This document shows, in pieces, positions 1 to 9,193 of a stretch of DNA of 64,000 nucleotides. Each line of letters begins with the position of its first letter. Within the stretch, counting starts at the first letter, position 1. Made by a program: the position numbers and the translations under genes. Location: positions 3,658,001-3,722,000 of the forward strand of contig OW818662.1 of assembly GCA_942492915.1 (NCBI GenBank), given 5' to 3'. The notes beneath the pieces are model-generated. The model ran no database searches, had not been told where the DNA came from, and saw nothing but the letters and a program-made list of their open reading frames with translations. The stretch comes from Turneriella sp942492915 (GTDB lineage: Bacteria; Spirochaetota; Leptospiria; Turneriellales; Turneriellaceae).

Positions 1-2
1 TG

Positions 3-2180
3 GTGGTCAGCGTCGCGACGGTGCTCTCGACAAATACGCAGTATACCATTTCGCTGAGCTCGCAGGTTAAAGACAGTGCGGGCAACGCGTTGCAGGCGCA
101 AACCTATTCGTTCACCACAGACGTCTGCCCCAAGAGCAAACAGGGCAATCTCGTTTTGAATGGACTCGTCTCTGCGATGGTGAAGATACAGTGTACTCTG
201 TACGTGGCAGGTAGCTTTACGCGTGTCTCGACGCAAACGCCTTACGGTACCGTCATCGACGGCACCTCGGGCAATGTAGACCCGCAGTTTAGGCCGCCGC
301 TCTTTAACGGCAACGTCAAAGTAGTCATTTCAGATGGGTCGAGCGGCTGGTACGTCGGCGGGTCATTCACGCACATTAACGGCGTGTCGCGGCCCTACAT
401 TGCCAGACTTTCACAATACGGCGAGCTACTCAGCTTTAACCCTGGCGCGAACGCCGTCGTGACTACAATGCTTATCGACAGTTCGGGCACGTTATATGTT
501 GGCGGCCAATTTACCGAGATCGGCGGGGCCACCCGGGGCAGGCTCGCCGCATTTGATTCGTCGGGCAATCTCATAGACTGGAACCCCGATGCTTCAGCCC
601 CTGTATCGGCGCTCGTTCGTGACGCGGCGCAGAATATTTACGTCGGTGGCAACTTCGTGACGATAGCAGGCCAGTCACGTACCCGTCTCGCGGCGTTTGA
701 CAGCTCGCGCAATATCCTCGCCTGGAACCCGGCAGCGAACAACCAGGTCGAAACTATGGTGCACGTTTCAGGAGCTATCTACATCGGCGGATATTTTACG
801 CAGGTCAATGCAACGGCGCGAAACCGGCTGGCTGCGGTGACTACCGCGGGCGCGCTGCAGTCGTGGGATCCAAATGCGAACGGCATAGTGCATGTACTCA
901 CGGCAGTCGGCTCGACAATCTATATGGGTGGGGCCTTTACCAATGTAAAAGCTACGACCCGCCAATACGTCGCTGCAGTGACAACCGGCGATGCGCTGGC
1001 TGCATGGAACCCCGAAGTGAATGGCACAGTCTATGCCTTGTCATACGGAGCCTCGACGATGTACGTCGGGGGCGCATTCAGCACTATGGGTTGTGCAGCG
1101 GGTTGCACAGTAATACCCAGCGTCAGCCGCAACCGTGCTGCGGCAGTCAGGCTTGACGGCACCGTAAAAGCCTGGCATCCCGATTTTAACGGCAATGTCG
1201 TGACCCTCGCGGCAGATGGCTTCAACGTTTTCGCCGCAGGCGAATTTTCTGGGCTCGGTGGCTCGACGCGAAACTATGCAGCCGCTTTCGACACTGCCGG
1301 TCGTCTGCAGAATTGGCACCCAGACCTGAATGGCGCGGCACAGGCAATGATTGCTGCGAGCAATAATAAGTCGATCTATATTGCCGGGGCATTCACCACA
1401 GCCGGCGGCACAACGCGCAACCGTGCCGTGCAGTTCGACCTTGGGGGAGAGCTTCTGGCGTTTGACCCAAACACGGGCGGTTCTGTTTTTTCGCTCGCCA
1501 CCGATGGCACGAATATGTACCTCGGTGGGGTCTTTACAACAGTCGGTGGCACGGGGCGCAACTACATTGCCAAAGTTAACGCCAGCTCGGGAGCACTCGA
1601 TGCCGGTTTTAACCCTGGAACCAATAACACCGTCAGCGCGCTCGCGATTTCGGGTACCACACTGTACGTCGGCGGCGGTTTTACGCAGCTCGCGGCCACG
1701 GCACGCAGCCGCGTCGGCGCAGTCTCGACGGCAGATGGTTCACTATTGCCGTTTAATCCGAATTCAAATTCGACTGTTTCGACCATTGCAGTCTCTGGAG
1801 CGACTGTCTACCTCGGTGGCAGTTTTACGACGATTGCCGGCAGCCCGAGAAACTATCTCGCCGCGTTCGATACAGCGGGTAATCTGCAAACATGGAACCC
1901 CGATGCCAATTCTTCTGTGGCTTCATTGCACATCAATGGCAGCACGATTTACGCTGGCGGCGGGTTCACGACAGTTGGCTCGGCAAGCAGGTCGGGACTC
2001 GTTGCCCTCGACGCAGATGGGGTGGTGCAAGACCTGAACGTGGCGGTCACTCAGGGAAACATTCTGAATACAGTTGCTGCCGGGTCGACGGTCTATCTCG
2101 GCGGCGGTTTTAAGGCCGTGGGTGCGAATCCCGCTTTCTATATGACCTCGCTCGAAACGAGTGGTGCACCGAATTGGTGA
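3..2180 (+). CDS. Delta-60-like repeat beta-propeller protein, 5' partial
   Basis: The reading frame is already open at the window edge, so the N-terminus (probably a signal peptide) is missing. The first ~40 residues look like the end of a bacterial Ig-like domain of the SbsA/Big_5 type, ending in a YSFTT strand. The rest is a tandem array of about 48-55-residue units, each with a Y-x-G-G-x-F strand, a G-x-x-R turn, a LAAFD-like strand and a WNP segment. I count 14 Y/F-x-G/A-G-x-F motifs. This is the delta-60/DUF5122-type propeller pattern. One blade has a Cys-containing insertion (GCAAGC). No catalytic motif is visible; probably exported or surface-exposed. Function unknown; propeller assignment fairly secure. 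Confidence 0.8.
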   Translation: MVSVATVLSTNTQYTISLSSQVKDSAGNALQAQTYSFTTDVCPKSKQGNLVLNGLVSAMVKIQCTLYVAGSFTRVSTQTPYGTVIDGTSGNVDPQFRPPLFNGNVKVVISDGSSGWYVGGSFTHINGVSRPYIARLSQYGELLSFNPGANAVVTTMLIDSSGTLYVGGQFTEIGGATRGRLAAFDSSGNLIDWNPDASAPVSALVRDAAQNIYVGGNFVTIAGQSRTRLAAFDSSRNILAWNPAANNQVETMVHVSGAIYIGGYFTQVNATARNRLAAVTTAGALQSWDPNANGIVHVLTAVGSTIYMGGAFTNVKATTRQYVAAVTTGDALAAWNPEVNGTVYALSYGASTMYVGGAFSTMGCAAGCTVIPSVSRNRAAAVRLDGTVKAWHPDFNGNVVTLAADGFNVFAAGEFSGLGGSTRNYAAAFDTAGRLQNWHPDLNGAAQAMIAASNNKSIYIAGAFTTAGGTTRNRAVQFDLGGELLAFDPNTGGSVFSLATDGTNMYLGGVFTTVGGTGRNYIAKVNASSGALDAGFNPGTNNTVSALAISGTTLYVGGGFTQLAATARSRVGAVSTADGSLLPFNPNSNSTVSTIAVSGATVYLGGSFTTIAGSPRNYLAAFDTAGNLQTWNPDANSSVASLHINGSTIYAGGGFTTVGSASRSGLVALDADGVVQDLNVAVTQGNILNTVAAGSTVYLGGGFKAVGANPAFYMTSLETSGAPNW

Positions 2181-2268
2181 AGTTTATCACTCGTGATCGA
2201 AAGCAGATTTTAAACGCGACGGGCTATTCACTGAGCGAGTTAGGGTAGCGTAGTCTGTTCTGACCGCT

Positions 2269-2715
2269 ATGCAGATTCGTGAACTCAATTCTGCCGACCA
2301 CGCCGCCTGGTTACCGCTCTGGCGGGGATATCTCACGTTCTACGAGAGCACGCTGAGTGAAGAGGTCACGCAGACGACATGGCAGCGGCTGACAGACTCA
2401 AAAGAGCCCATGTTTGCCTTTGGGGCATTTTCTGATGCAGGGCAGTTGCTCGGAATCGTACACATTATCTACCACCGCTCATGTTGGACAACTGGTGATT
2501 ATTGTTACCTGCAAGACCTGTTCACCGCCGAGGACGCGCGCGCGCAGGGTGTCGCGACCGCACTCATAGAAGCCGTTTATGCGCGCGCAAAAGCAGACGG
2601 AGCCAGTCGCGTGCACTGGCTGACGCATGAGACGAATGCAACCGCACAAAAGCTCTATGAAAAAATCGCTGCGCGGTCGGGGTTTATTCAGTACAGAAAG
2701 ATATTGAGCTTGTGA
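2269..2715 (+). CDS. GNAT family N-acetyltransferase
   Basis: A 148-residue protein spanning one GNAT domain. The N-terminal MQIRELNSADHAAW is the usual beta1-alpha1 opening. Acetyl-CoA-binding motif A is at about residues 84-115 (strand YCYLQDLF, then the A-x-G-V-A loop and helix), followed by a T-N-x-x-A-x-x-LYEK motif-B helix near the C-terminus. These show acetyl-CoA binding; the acceptor is not predictable. Many close relatives are annotated only as GNAT. It is a lone plus-strand gene, converging on the cyclase gene with 26 bp between the stops. Confidence 0.85.
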   Translation: MQIRELNSADHAAWLPLWRGYLTFYESTLSEEVTQTTWQRLTDSKEPMFAFGAFSDAGQLLGIVHIIYHRSCWTTGDYCYLQDLFTAEDARAQGVATALIEAVYARAKADGASRVHWLTHETNATAQKLYEKIAARSGFIQYRKILSL

Positions 2716-2741
2716 CGAATGTTGCAAATTTCGGGGTAAGC

Positions 2742-4325
2742 TCAGTTCGGCCGCAGCGAAAACGCGACGACATCTACCGGGTCTGCCTTGCCGCGGATTG
2801 CCACCGGGTCAATAGCCGATGTCTCGATACCCGGCATAAATTCCAAATCTGCCTGAATGCTGCCCCTGGTCGCAATCACTGAGCGACCCACTGTTTTTGT
2901 GAGCGCCTCGAGCCTTGAAGCGATGTTCACTGTATCGCCGATAACCGTGAGTTCTTTTCGCTCAGGAGCGCCGATATTGCCGCGAATCACGTCGCCGCAC
3001 GCCATACCGACGCCGATGTTGATGCGTGGTAAACCGAGTTCGTGCATTCGCCGGTTTGTTTCATGCATACCCTGCAAAATTTGTGTGACCGCGTTGAAAG
3101 CAAACAGGCGATGCTGAGCCCCGCAGAGTTCTGCGTCGAAGACCGCCATGACGGCGTCGCCGATAAATTTGTCGACGAAGCCCTGGTTATCAGAGATTGC
3201 ACTCACCATGCGCGAAAAATGGATATTGAGCAGGTTGACGACCTGCTCCGCGGGATATTTTTCTGTGATCGAAGTAAACGCGCGTATGTCAGAAAAAAGC
3301 ACCACCGCTTCGACGCGTTCACCTTCAGTATTGATGCGGCCGCTGAGAATCAGATCGCGCACAACCGGAGAAACGTAATGCCCAAACAGCGTTTTCATCT
3401 TTGCTTTTTCTGCCAGCTCACGACCGATGCGGTTCATGGTGTTCTGTAATCGGCCGAGTTGGTCATCGCTATGTACTTTGAGGTGGATATTAAAATCGTC
3501 ACGCGAGATTCGCTCTGCAGCTTTGGCTAACTCAACAATAGGAGCGATAATGGTACTCGCGGTAATGACCGCCAATGGAAAGCCGAATACCCAGTACGCC
3601 AACGATATGGCCCCCATCGAAAAGAGCAGGCGTTCGAGAATACCTGGGTCTCCGGGGCCATAGCGCAACGCAAGAAATACGAGCCCCGTCGCAGAGATAG
3701 CCGGCAAAAAGGCATTCACCATGAAAAGATCGAGAAAGCGCTGCGCAAGCGATGGTCGGTGGAAAAAACTCCAGGTTACCGATATTCGACCATCAGGAAA
3801 CCAATGCGGTATGAAATAGAAGCGGGTCACCATTTCTGTTGCATAATAACAAAGAACTGCCGTTAGCATGCTGACGATGACGCCGATTGCGACAACAGGT
3901 CCTGCAGGCGCTGTATGTCGGTTGTAATGGTAGAAGAGGGCAATATCGGCTGTCCACACCAGATAAGAGCAGGCAATCAGAAATAGGGGATAGTTAAAGA
4001 TGCGATTGCGCGCACGCTGCAAATCGGCCGCGTCAGGTGCCTGCGTGCTATTGCCTTGCCGCCAATCAAAGTACTGGTGCTGCACACGAAGAACCGGGCG
4101 CAAGAAGAACCAACCGAGCACCGAGAAACTCAGACTCACGGCCAGCGTAACCGGATGATTATTGTTAAAGGGTGGAATCTGCAGCAAGTACCTGCCGATG
4201 AGTAAATTTCCTGCAAGCATGAGGGTCGCCCCGATTCCCTCAAAGATGATCGCGGGCAGAAGTAGAAGAACCCAGCCCGTATTGCGGTGAATTCGGGTCA
4301 GCCACACAGATTTAGAACTTTGCAT
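2742..4325 (-). CDS. Membrane class III adenylate cyclase with HAMP domain
   Basis: 527 residues: six predicted membrane segments (about 17-45, 58-78, 113-131, 142-163, 200-220, 235-262), a HAMP linker (about 258-312) and a C-terminal class III cyclase domain (about 335-520). Metal-binding Asp346 lies in LFSDIRAF and Asp390 in FIGDAV. Lys386 in the DKFIGD segment together with the Thr of TVIGDTVN, where class IIIa enzymes have Asp, predicts ATP as substrate and class IIIb type. The N..R transition-state pair is in VNIASRLE. It would make cAMP at the inner membrane. It lies 67 bp downstream, on the same strand, of a SulP transporter with a cyclic-nucleotide-binding domain, suggesting one transcription unit. 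Confidence 0.9.
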   Translation of the reverse strand: MQSSKSVWLTRIHRNTGWVLLLLPAIIFEGIGATLMLAGNLLIGRYLLQIPPFNNNHPVTLAVSLSFSVLGWFFLRPVLRVQHQYFDWRQGNSTQAPDAADLQRARNRIFNYPLFLIACSYLVWTADIALFYHYNRHTAPAGPVVAIGVIVSMLTAVLCYYATEMVTRFYFIPHWFPDGRISVTWSFFHRPSLAQRFLDLFMVNAFLPAISATGLVFLALRYGPGDPGILERLLFSMGAISLAYWVFGFPLAVITASTIIAPIVELAKAAERISRDDFNIHLKVHSDDQLGRLQNTMNRIGRELAEKAKMKTLFGHYVSPVVRDLILSGRINTEGERVEAVVLFSDIRAFTSITEKYPAEQVVNLLNIHFSRMVSAISDNQGFVDKFIGDAVMAVFDAELCGAQHRLFAFNAVTQILQGMHETNRRMHELGLPRINIGVGMACGDVIRGNIGAPERKELTVIGDTVNIASRLEALTKTVGRSVIATRGSIQADLEFMPGIETSAIDPVAIRGKADPVDVVAFSLRPN

Positions 4326-4392
4326 AGGTGCTCCAGATGACCGCTATGATGACTTGCAGCGAAACAGGGTAAAGTCAGAAACGAACCAAACC

Positions 4393-6561
4393 TTAGATAT
4401 CTGACTGCAGCTCGTGGTGCGACTGCCTGAGGCGGTGCGCGAGAATGCGTGCCAGGTTGCGGTAGAACATTTCACCGAATTTGTGGTGCCTGGCGCAGAA
4501 ATGTTCGAACTCGGTTCGGTTCAGTGAATAGAGCGTTGTGCCCGCAGCCGCGATTGCATCGGCCGAACGCTCTTCGCTGTCGAGAAAAGCCATGTCGCCG
4601 AAAAAATCGCCCTGCGCAAACGTGCTGAGTTTACGCGCCGGACCATCGTGCGCAGGCAACACAATGTCGACGATTCCATGGCCGATGAAGTATAACTCTT
4701 CGCTGTGGCTGCCTTGCAAGAAGACCGGCTGCGATGATTCATATTTCTGTGTTTTCACAAGGTTCTTCAGTTCGCCGAGCGCATCTGTATCGCAGCCTGC
4801 AAAAATATCCATTTCGCTGAGTTCAAAGGTGAGCTTCTTATGAATGCCCTGGCCGTGTTCGCTGAGTATCTTCTCTTCGAGGTAGATCAGCGAGGTGTTT
4901 GCATCGGGAAATATACGCCAGTGCGGCTCTTTATGCGCCACAGCCGCGTGGCTCAGGTAACCGCTGAAATCCACCCCGCGCGTGAGCTCACCCGCCAGCG
5001 AACACAGCAGCAGCTCGCCGCCCTGTTTGTGCACTACGCTATCAAGTAGTTCAAGCATGTGCACCGCGGTGAAATCGATCGAATGCACCTCTTTAAAAGA
5101 CAGCACCACGTTGCGGCTGGTCTTAAGTTCAGCTTCGATGTCGCGGTAGAGCTGGTCTGTGGTGCCGAAGAAAAGATTACCCCCCAGCGAATAGATAATC
5201 GTCTCGTGCCCGTGGTCGCGCAAAACCTGCATCTCATCGGGCATGCGGCTCTTGTTTGAGAACTTACGGTCGCCGCGGGTTTTGCTGCGAATTACAGTGT
5301 CGCGAATCTGGTTGCGCACAAACAGCATAATCGAAAGCGCGATGCCGGCACCTGCAGCGACGATGAGGTTATAAGTGACCCCGGTAACGATGACAAGCAT
5401 CGCCACCGCAAAATCGAGCCGCGTGCTGCGCTTCTTGAGCAACTGAAAGATGCTCGTGTCAAACAGGCGAATCGAGCTTGCAACCAGCAGACCCGCGAGC
5501 GCAGCAATCGGTATATAAGCGGCATAGTCTGAGAGAAAGAGCAGAATCATCAGTGCGAAAATGCCCGAAAATACCACCGACGACCAATGGTTTGCACCCG
5601 AGTTCATGTTGATGAGCGAAGAGTTCGCAGACCCCGAACCAGGCATCCCTCCGGCTAATGACGAAACGGCATTGGCAACACCGAGCCCTTTCAGAACTTT
5701 GTCGCTGTCAGCGCGCACGTGCTTCAGGTTGTCGAGAATCACCATCGTCTTCAGCGTATCGACCGACAGAATCAGCGCGAGCATAACGCCAGAGGCAAGA
5801 ATTTTCGGCCAGACAAGGGGAGATATTGAAACGACCAGCTGCCATGGCGGCAGGTTGATGATCTGCTCTCCCGTTCTGATACGGCCGACGAGATAGGGAC
5901 TATTGTTCGTATCAAAAAGCGAACCGTCGGTCAAACCAAGCAGCGCGAATGTCAGCATGCCTCCACTCAGCGCAATGATCGGCGCGGGCACGCGCTTTGA
6001 AATTCTGGCAGCCAGAAAGACGAGAGTCACCGTCACGACCAGCACCGGCAGGTTTACCCAGTGAAAAATCTGCCACGAAAATTCTGACCAACGTGCAATA
6101 TGTAGTTCGGGAAACGTGCGCGCGATCTGACCGAAGAAAATGATAACCGAAACCGCGCTGAGATAGCCCGCGATCACGGGGTAGGGTACGAACTTGATGA
6201 GCCTGCCACCTTTGAAGAGCGCGAGCAGAAGCTGCAGCGAGCCAGCGGTAATGCCCGTGAGTAACAAAATCAGCAGCAGTTGTTCACGCGTTAGTCCCGT
6301 AAACTGGCCTTTGAGCGACATCACCATAGCGGCAAGGTACGCCGTGGCAGCCGCCGAAGGTGTGCTGATGAGAATGGGGTTGCGGCCCACCGAGCCATTG
6401 ACAATGCCGAGCACAATAACACCGAGAATGCCGGCGATTGCGCCCGCGCCTGAAAGCGACGGGTCTATGGCGACATAAACCGTGACACCGAACGCGATCG
6501 CCTGCGGCAAAGCCACAAGCGCAGCCGCGAAGCCACCGAGAATATTTTTTACGCCTGGCAT
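4393..6561 (-). CDS. SulP-family anion transporter with STAS and cNMP-binding domains
   Basis: 722 residues from ATG 6561; a TTG three codons upstream (6570) is the alternative start. The N-terminal ~420 residues are the multi-pass SulP core with family motifs such as the ALPQAIAFG segment near the N-terminus and GMPGSGS. A STAS domain follows (about 445-545, with IDFTAVHML), then a C-terminal cyclic-nucleotide-binding domain (about 575-700). Its phosphate-binding cassette reads GDMAFLDSEERSADA: the ribose-contacting Glu of typical sites is Asp, but the Arg-Ser pair is kept. SulP proteins carry sulfate, bicarbonate or other anions; the substrate cannot be read from sequence. The direct neighbour is an adenylate cyclase, so cyclic nucleotide control is a natural inference. 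Confidence 0.9.
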   Translation of the reverse strand: MPGVKNILGGFAAALVALPQAIAFGVTVYVAIDPSLSGAGAIAGILGVIVLGIVNGSVGRNPILISTPSAAATAYLAAMVMSLKGQFTGLTREQLLLILLLTGITAGSLQLLLALFKGGRLIKFVPYPVIAGYLSAVSVIIFFGQIARTFPELHIARWSEFSWQIFHWVNLPVLVVTVTLVFLAARISKRVPAPIIALSGGMLTFALLGLTDGSLFDTNNSPYLVGRIRTGEQIINLPPWQLVVSISPLVWPKILASGVMLALILSVDTLKTMVILDNLKHVRADSDKVLKGLGVANAVSSLAGGMPGSGSANSSLINMNSGANHWSSVVFSGIFALMILLFLSDYAAYIPIAALAGLLVASSIRLFDTSIFQLLKKRSTRLDFAVAMLVIVTGVTYNLIVAAGAGIALSIMLFVRNQIRDTVIRSKTRGDRKFSNKSRMPDEMQVLRDHGHETIIYSLGGNLFFGTTDQLYRDIEAELKTSRNVVLSFKEVHSIDFTAVHMLELLDSVVHKQGGELLLCSLAGELTRGVDFSGYLSHAAVAHKEPHWRIFPDANTSLIYLEEKILSEHGQGIHKKLTFELSEMDIFAGCDTDALGELKNLVKTQKYESSQPVFLQGSHSEELYFIGHGIVDIVLPAHDGPARKLSTFAQGDFFGDMAFLDSEERSADAIAAAGTTLYSLNRTEFEHFCARHHKFGEMFYRNLARILAHRLRQSHHELQSDI

Positions 6562-6572
6562 GGTAGGCAACT

Positions 6573-6593
6573 GGTAACCCTTGCGGGGTTACC
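6573..6593. terminator. Hairpin between omp-like gene and SulP gene
   Basis: Perfect 8-bp inverted repeat GGTAACCC/GGGTTACC with a five-base loop, in the 43-bp gap between the outer-membrane protein stop and the SulP ATG. There is no T-run on the minus side, so it may act as a processing or attenuation hairpin rather than a strong terminator. Confidence 0.45.
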
Positions 6594-6604
6594 GGCTGAA
6601 AACG

Positions 6605-7189
6605 TCAGAATCTGAAATCGACGCCGACTTCGAGTACGGTGATACCGTAACCGATTTTGCCGCGCAGGGCAATCGTGTCGTTGATGAAATAGCGCGCGAG
6701 ACCAAATATGCCCCAGGCAATACCGCTGCCCGAAGCGGATGCGAATCCAATGCCGGTGACGTTCGTCTCAACGGAAGAATTTACCACGTAGTAACCGAGC
6801 GAGATGCCGACCCCGAGATCGAGGTTCGACACCTTCATCGGCAGGTGAAAGGCACCTGAAACGACGATCGGAATAATTGAGTAGCTGTATTTGACGGTAC
6901 TGCCGCCCGCATTCAGCGACTCGCTGTAGCCCCAATAACCGATCGTGCCGCCGATACCAATTTCGTTCGTCACCGCGTATTCGGCGTTTGCCATCAGCGC
7001 GACGCCACCGAGGTAACCGAGACCTGAACCTAAGCCCAGACCCCCGCCGACATAGAGTGCACCTTTACGAAACGCCGCGCCGCTCGCTGGTGCGGGGCTT
7101 GATGCGGCCTTTTTGGTCGCAGCAAACAGGCCACCCTGACCGAGCGCGACAAACAGAGTTGTGAGAATGATCCATTTTTTTATCAACAT
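6605..7189 (-). CDS. Outer-membrane beta-barrel protein
   Basis: I take ATG 7189 as start: an AAGGAG Shine-Dalgarno lies five bases upstream and the product begins with a clear signal peptide (MLIKKW, hydrophobic stretch, cleavage near GLFA). The mature part of about 170 residues alternates short hydrophobic strands with Gly/Asn turns and ends in VDFRF, a terminal aromatic typical of BamA substrates. Probably an 8-strand barrel of the OmpW/OmpX-like general fold; function unknown. Its coding strand runs into the SulP and cyclase genes, separated by a hairpin, and its 5' end faces the SDR gene at 7254. Confidence 0.75.
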   Translation of the reverse strand: MLIKKWIILTTLFVALGQGGLFAATKKAASSPAPASGAAFRKGALYVGGGLGLGSGLGYLGGVALMANAEYAVTNEIGIGGTIGYWGYSESLNAGGSTVKYSYSIIPIVVSGAFHLPMKVSNLDLGVGISLGYYVVNSSVETNVTGIGFASASGSGIAWGIFGLARYFINDTIALRGKIGYGITVLEVGVDFRF

Positions 7190-7253
7190 GTTGACTCCTT
7201 GTGTGGTAGAAGAGCCCAAGCTAAGGCGCGATACCGTCCGCAAAGGAGATTAT

Positions 7254-8036
7254 ATGGCACATCAGAATTACGCACTTATTACCGGCGCATCAGCCGGCTT
7301 GGGCAAAGAGTTTGCGCTGCAGCTCGCAGAACGCTACAATCTGGTGCTCGTTGCCCGCCGTTCAGAACTGCTGCTAGAGCTCGCACACCAGTGCGCAGCC
7401 AAAGGGGCGCAGTGTGAGACGATTGCCGCAGACCTGATTAAACCAGAAGATGTCGCAAAAGTTGAAGAGCGTGTGGCCCGGCCTGATATCGCGCTGCTCG
7501 TCAATAACGCGGGCTTCGGTACCTACGGGGCTTTTGCCGAACTGCCAAGGCAGGGCGAAGCCGATCAGGTGCAGTTGAACATCAACACTTTGCTCAGACT
7601 GACGCACGCAGCGCTCGGGACCATGACGCAGAAGGGCAGCGGAAAAATTATCAACGTCGCCTCGGTGGCGGGTTACCAGCCTGCGCCATATTCTGCGACG
7701 TATTCCGCGACTAAAACGTTCGTGCGGTATTTCACCGAAGCGATTGCCGAAGAGGTGCGCCCCAAAGGCGTCTATCTGCAGGTGCTCTGCCCTGGATTCA
7801 CACATACAGAATTTCATGAGCGGGCAGATATCGCAAAAGGTGGTATTCCCAGCTTTTTGTGGATGGAAAGCGTCGACGTCGTACGCGACTCACTTGCAGC
7901 CATGGACCGCGGTGAAACGGTCTGCATACCCGGAGCCGTGAACAAGGCAATCACTGCTGTCGGCGGCGCGACGCCGAATGCAATCAGCGCGAAGCTTGCC
8001 GCGTTTGTGATGCGCGAAGGTATGGGGCTGGCATGA
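7254..8036 (+). CDS. Short-chain dehydrogenase/reductase
   Basis: 260 residues from ATG 7254, which has an AAAGGAGA ribosome-binding site. Classical SDR features: TGASAGLG nucleotide-binding loop at the N-terminus, a D-x-x-x-P adenine-side segment, NNAG in LLVNNAGFG, the catalytic Ser in NVASVAG and Y-S-A-T-K for the Tyr-Lys pair. Related to the YqjQ/DltE-like group of NADP-dependent oxidoreductases; substrate unknown. It is followed 48 bp later by an epimerase-like gene on the same strand, so a two-gene unit is likely. Confidence 0.88.
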   Translation: MAHQNYALITGASAGLGKEFALQLAERYNLVLVARRSELLLELAHQCAAKGAQCETIAADLIKPEDVAKVEERVARPDIALLVNNAGFGTYGAFAELPRQGEADQVQLNINTLLRLTHAALGTMTQKGSGKIINVASVAGYQPAPYSATYSATKTFVRYFTEAIAEEVRPKGVYLQVLCPGFTHTEFHERADIAKGGIPSFLWMESVDVVRDSLAAMDRGETVCIPGAVNKAITAVGGATPNAISAKLAAFVMREGMGLA

Positions 8037-8084
8037 CAGCCTCACTTTGAATGTCACCCTGCAGCAAGAAAAAGAGGTCAGCAT

Positions 8085-9080
8085 ATGCGTTTCCAAAATA
8101 AAAAAGTTACCGTCACCGGCGCTGCCGGGTTTATCGGGCGCAAGCTCGTCGAACAGTTGGTTGCAGAGGGTGCGAAGGTTACCGCTATTGACCTGCCGGG
8201 CGTCAAATTTCCCGCATGGAAAGGTGTCGAGTGCATCGGCTCTGACCTTGCCGACGTGCACGACCTGCGTGCGATGATCGTCGGGCGCGATCTGGTGTTT
8301 CATCTGGCTTTTCCCGTATCTGACTGGGAGAAAGAAGAAAAATTTGTTTCGGCACTCGGTCATAGCGAAGAAATATGCAAGATCTGCGCTGAGCTGAAGA
8401 TTCGCCTGGTGATCACAACATCTGTCGTCGTCTACGCTGACCAGATCGGCAAAGGCACGATCACCGAAGAGACGCCCTACGGTAAGCCCAACGGCCACTA
8501 CATGGCTTACAAACAAAAACAAGAACAGATCGCGCTGCGCTATGTGCAAAAAAATTTCGCCGACATTCGTATTGTGCGCCCGGCAAACGTCTATGGTGCG
8601 GGGTCGAAGCCCTGGGTGATCGAAGTTGCGCGCGTGCTCGCGAAAAATGTGCCGGGACTCATCGATGGGGGTAAAGGCCGGGCGGGCCTGGTGCTCGTCG
8701 ACAACCTCGTCGAGGTGCTGCTGCTCACAGCCAATGAGGATGGCGTAAGCGGCGAAATCTTTCTCGCAGTTGATGACAACACGCTCACCTGGCATGATTA
8801 TTTCAGCGAGATCGCGAAGCTCATCGGTGCTAATGCGCCGAAAAGTATTCCGCGGTTTCTGGCCGAAATTGCTGCGGGCGGCAGCGAACTCGCGTGGAAA
8901 ACCCTGTCGCTGTCGGGCAGGCCACCGCTCACGCGGCAGGCGCTGATGCTTGTGGGTGCCGACAACGCGTTCACGAACGAAAAGACAAAACGAGTACTGG
9001 GTTTCAAACCCGTGAAGACACATGCGCAGGGTATGCAAGAGATTGCGGCGTTTCTCGACAAAGCCACCTGGCGCGAATAG
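8085..9080 (+). CDS. NAD-dependent epimerase/dehydratase (extended SDR)
   Basis: 331 residues; ATG 8085 preceded by AAAGAGGT. The N-terminus carries the G-x-x-G-x-x-G Rossmann loop (TGAAGFIG), the active-site tyrosine is in Y-M-A-Y-K, and an RPANVYG segment matches extended SDRs acting on nucleotide sugars or sterol-like substrates (3-beta-HSD-like). No substrate assignment is possible. Downstream of the preceding SDR on the same strand; an imperfect large stem follows its stop. Confidence 0.85.
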   Translation: MRFQNKKVTVTGAAGFIGRKLVEQLVAEGAKVTAIDLPGVKFPAWKGVECIGSDLADVHDLRAMIVGRDLVFHLAFPVSDWEKEEKFVSALGHSEEICKICAELKIRLVITTSVVVYADQIGKGTITEETPYGKPNGHYMAYKQKQEQIALRYVQKNFADIRIVRPANVYGAGSKPWVIEVARVLAKNVPGLIDGGKGRAGLVLVDNLVEVLLLTANEDGVSGEIFLAVDDNTLTWHDYFSEIAKLIGANAPKSIPRFLAEIAAGGSELAWKTLSLSGRPPLTRQALMLVGADNAFTNEKTKRVLGFKPVKTHAQGMQEIAAFLDKATWRE

Positions 9081-9091
9081 CGTCAGGTCGT

Positions 9092-9148
9092 AGCTATGGA
9101 ATTCCCGAGCTGCTGCCTACCGAGGCACAGCTGTGAATTTCCATAGCT
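9092..9148. repeat. Inverted repeat after the epimerase gene
   Basis: Ten-bp perfect arms AGCTATGGAA (9092-9101) and TTCCATAGCT (9139-9148) flank a 37-base loop. It sits between the epimerase stop and the ArsR gene. It could form a long stem that ends upstream transcription or take part in regulation; no T-run follows. Confidence 0.4.
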
Positions 9149-9168
9149 GCAAATTTTGTGGCATGTTC

Positions 9169-9184
9169 ATCGTATATTTACGAT
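9169..9184. promoter_or_regulatory. Likely ArsR-family operator
   Basis: Perfect palindrome ATCGTA-TATT-TACGAT ending nine bases before ATG 9194 of the ArsR-type gene. The A+T-rich centre could also supply a -10 element. ArsR/SmtB repressors typically bind such 12-2-12 or 6-4-6 imperfect palindromes overlapping their own promoter, so autoregulation is the simplest reading; it is inference. Confidence 0.55.
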
Positions 9185-9193
9185 ATTAGATGT

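Noticed and set aside
863..1319. Additional frames on both strands inside the propeller gene
   Set aside because: They arise from the repeated, G+C-rich coding sequence of the main frame and have no signals or family-like sequence of their own.
3..2180. Tandem DNA repeats suggesting CRISPR or minisatellite
   Set aside because: The periodicity is at protein level with diverged codons; there are no identical repeats with unique spacers. The same holds for the Gly-rich gene at 43905.
9158..9193. Longer ArsR start at GTG 9158
   Set aside because: It would place the palindromic operator inside the coding region and adds residues not typical of the family.
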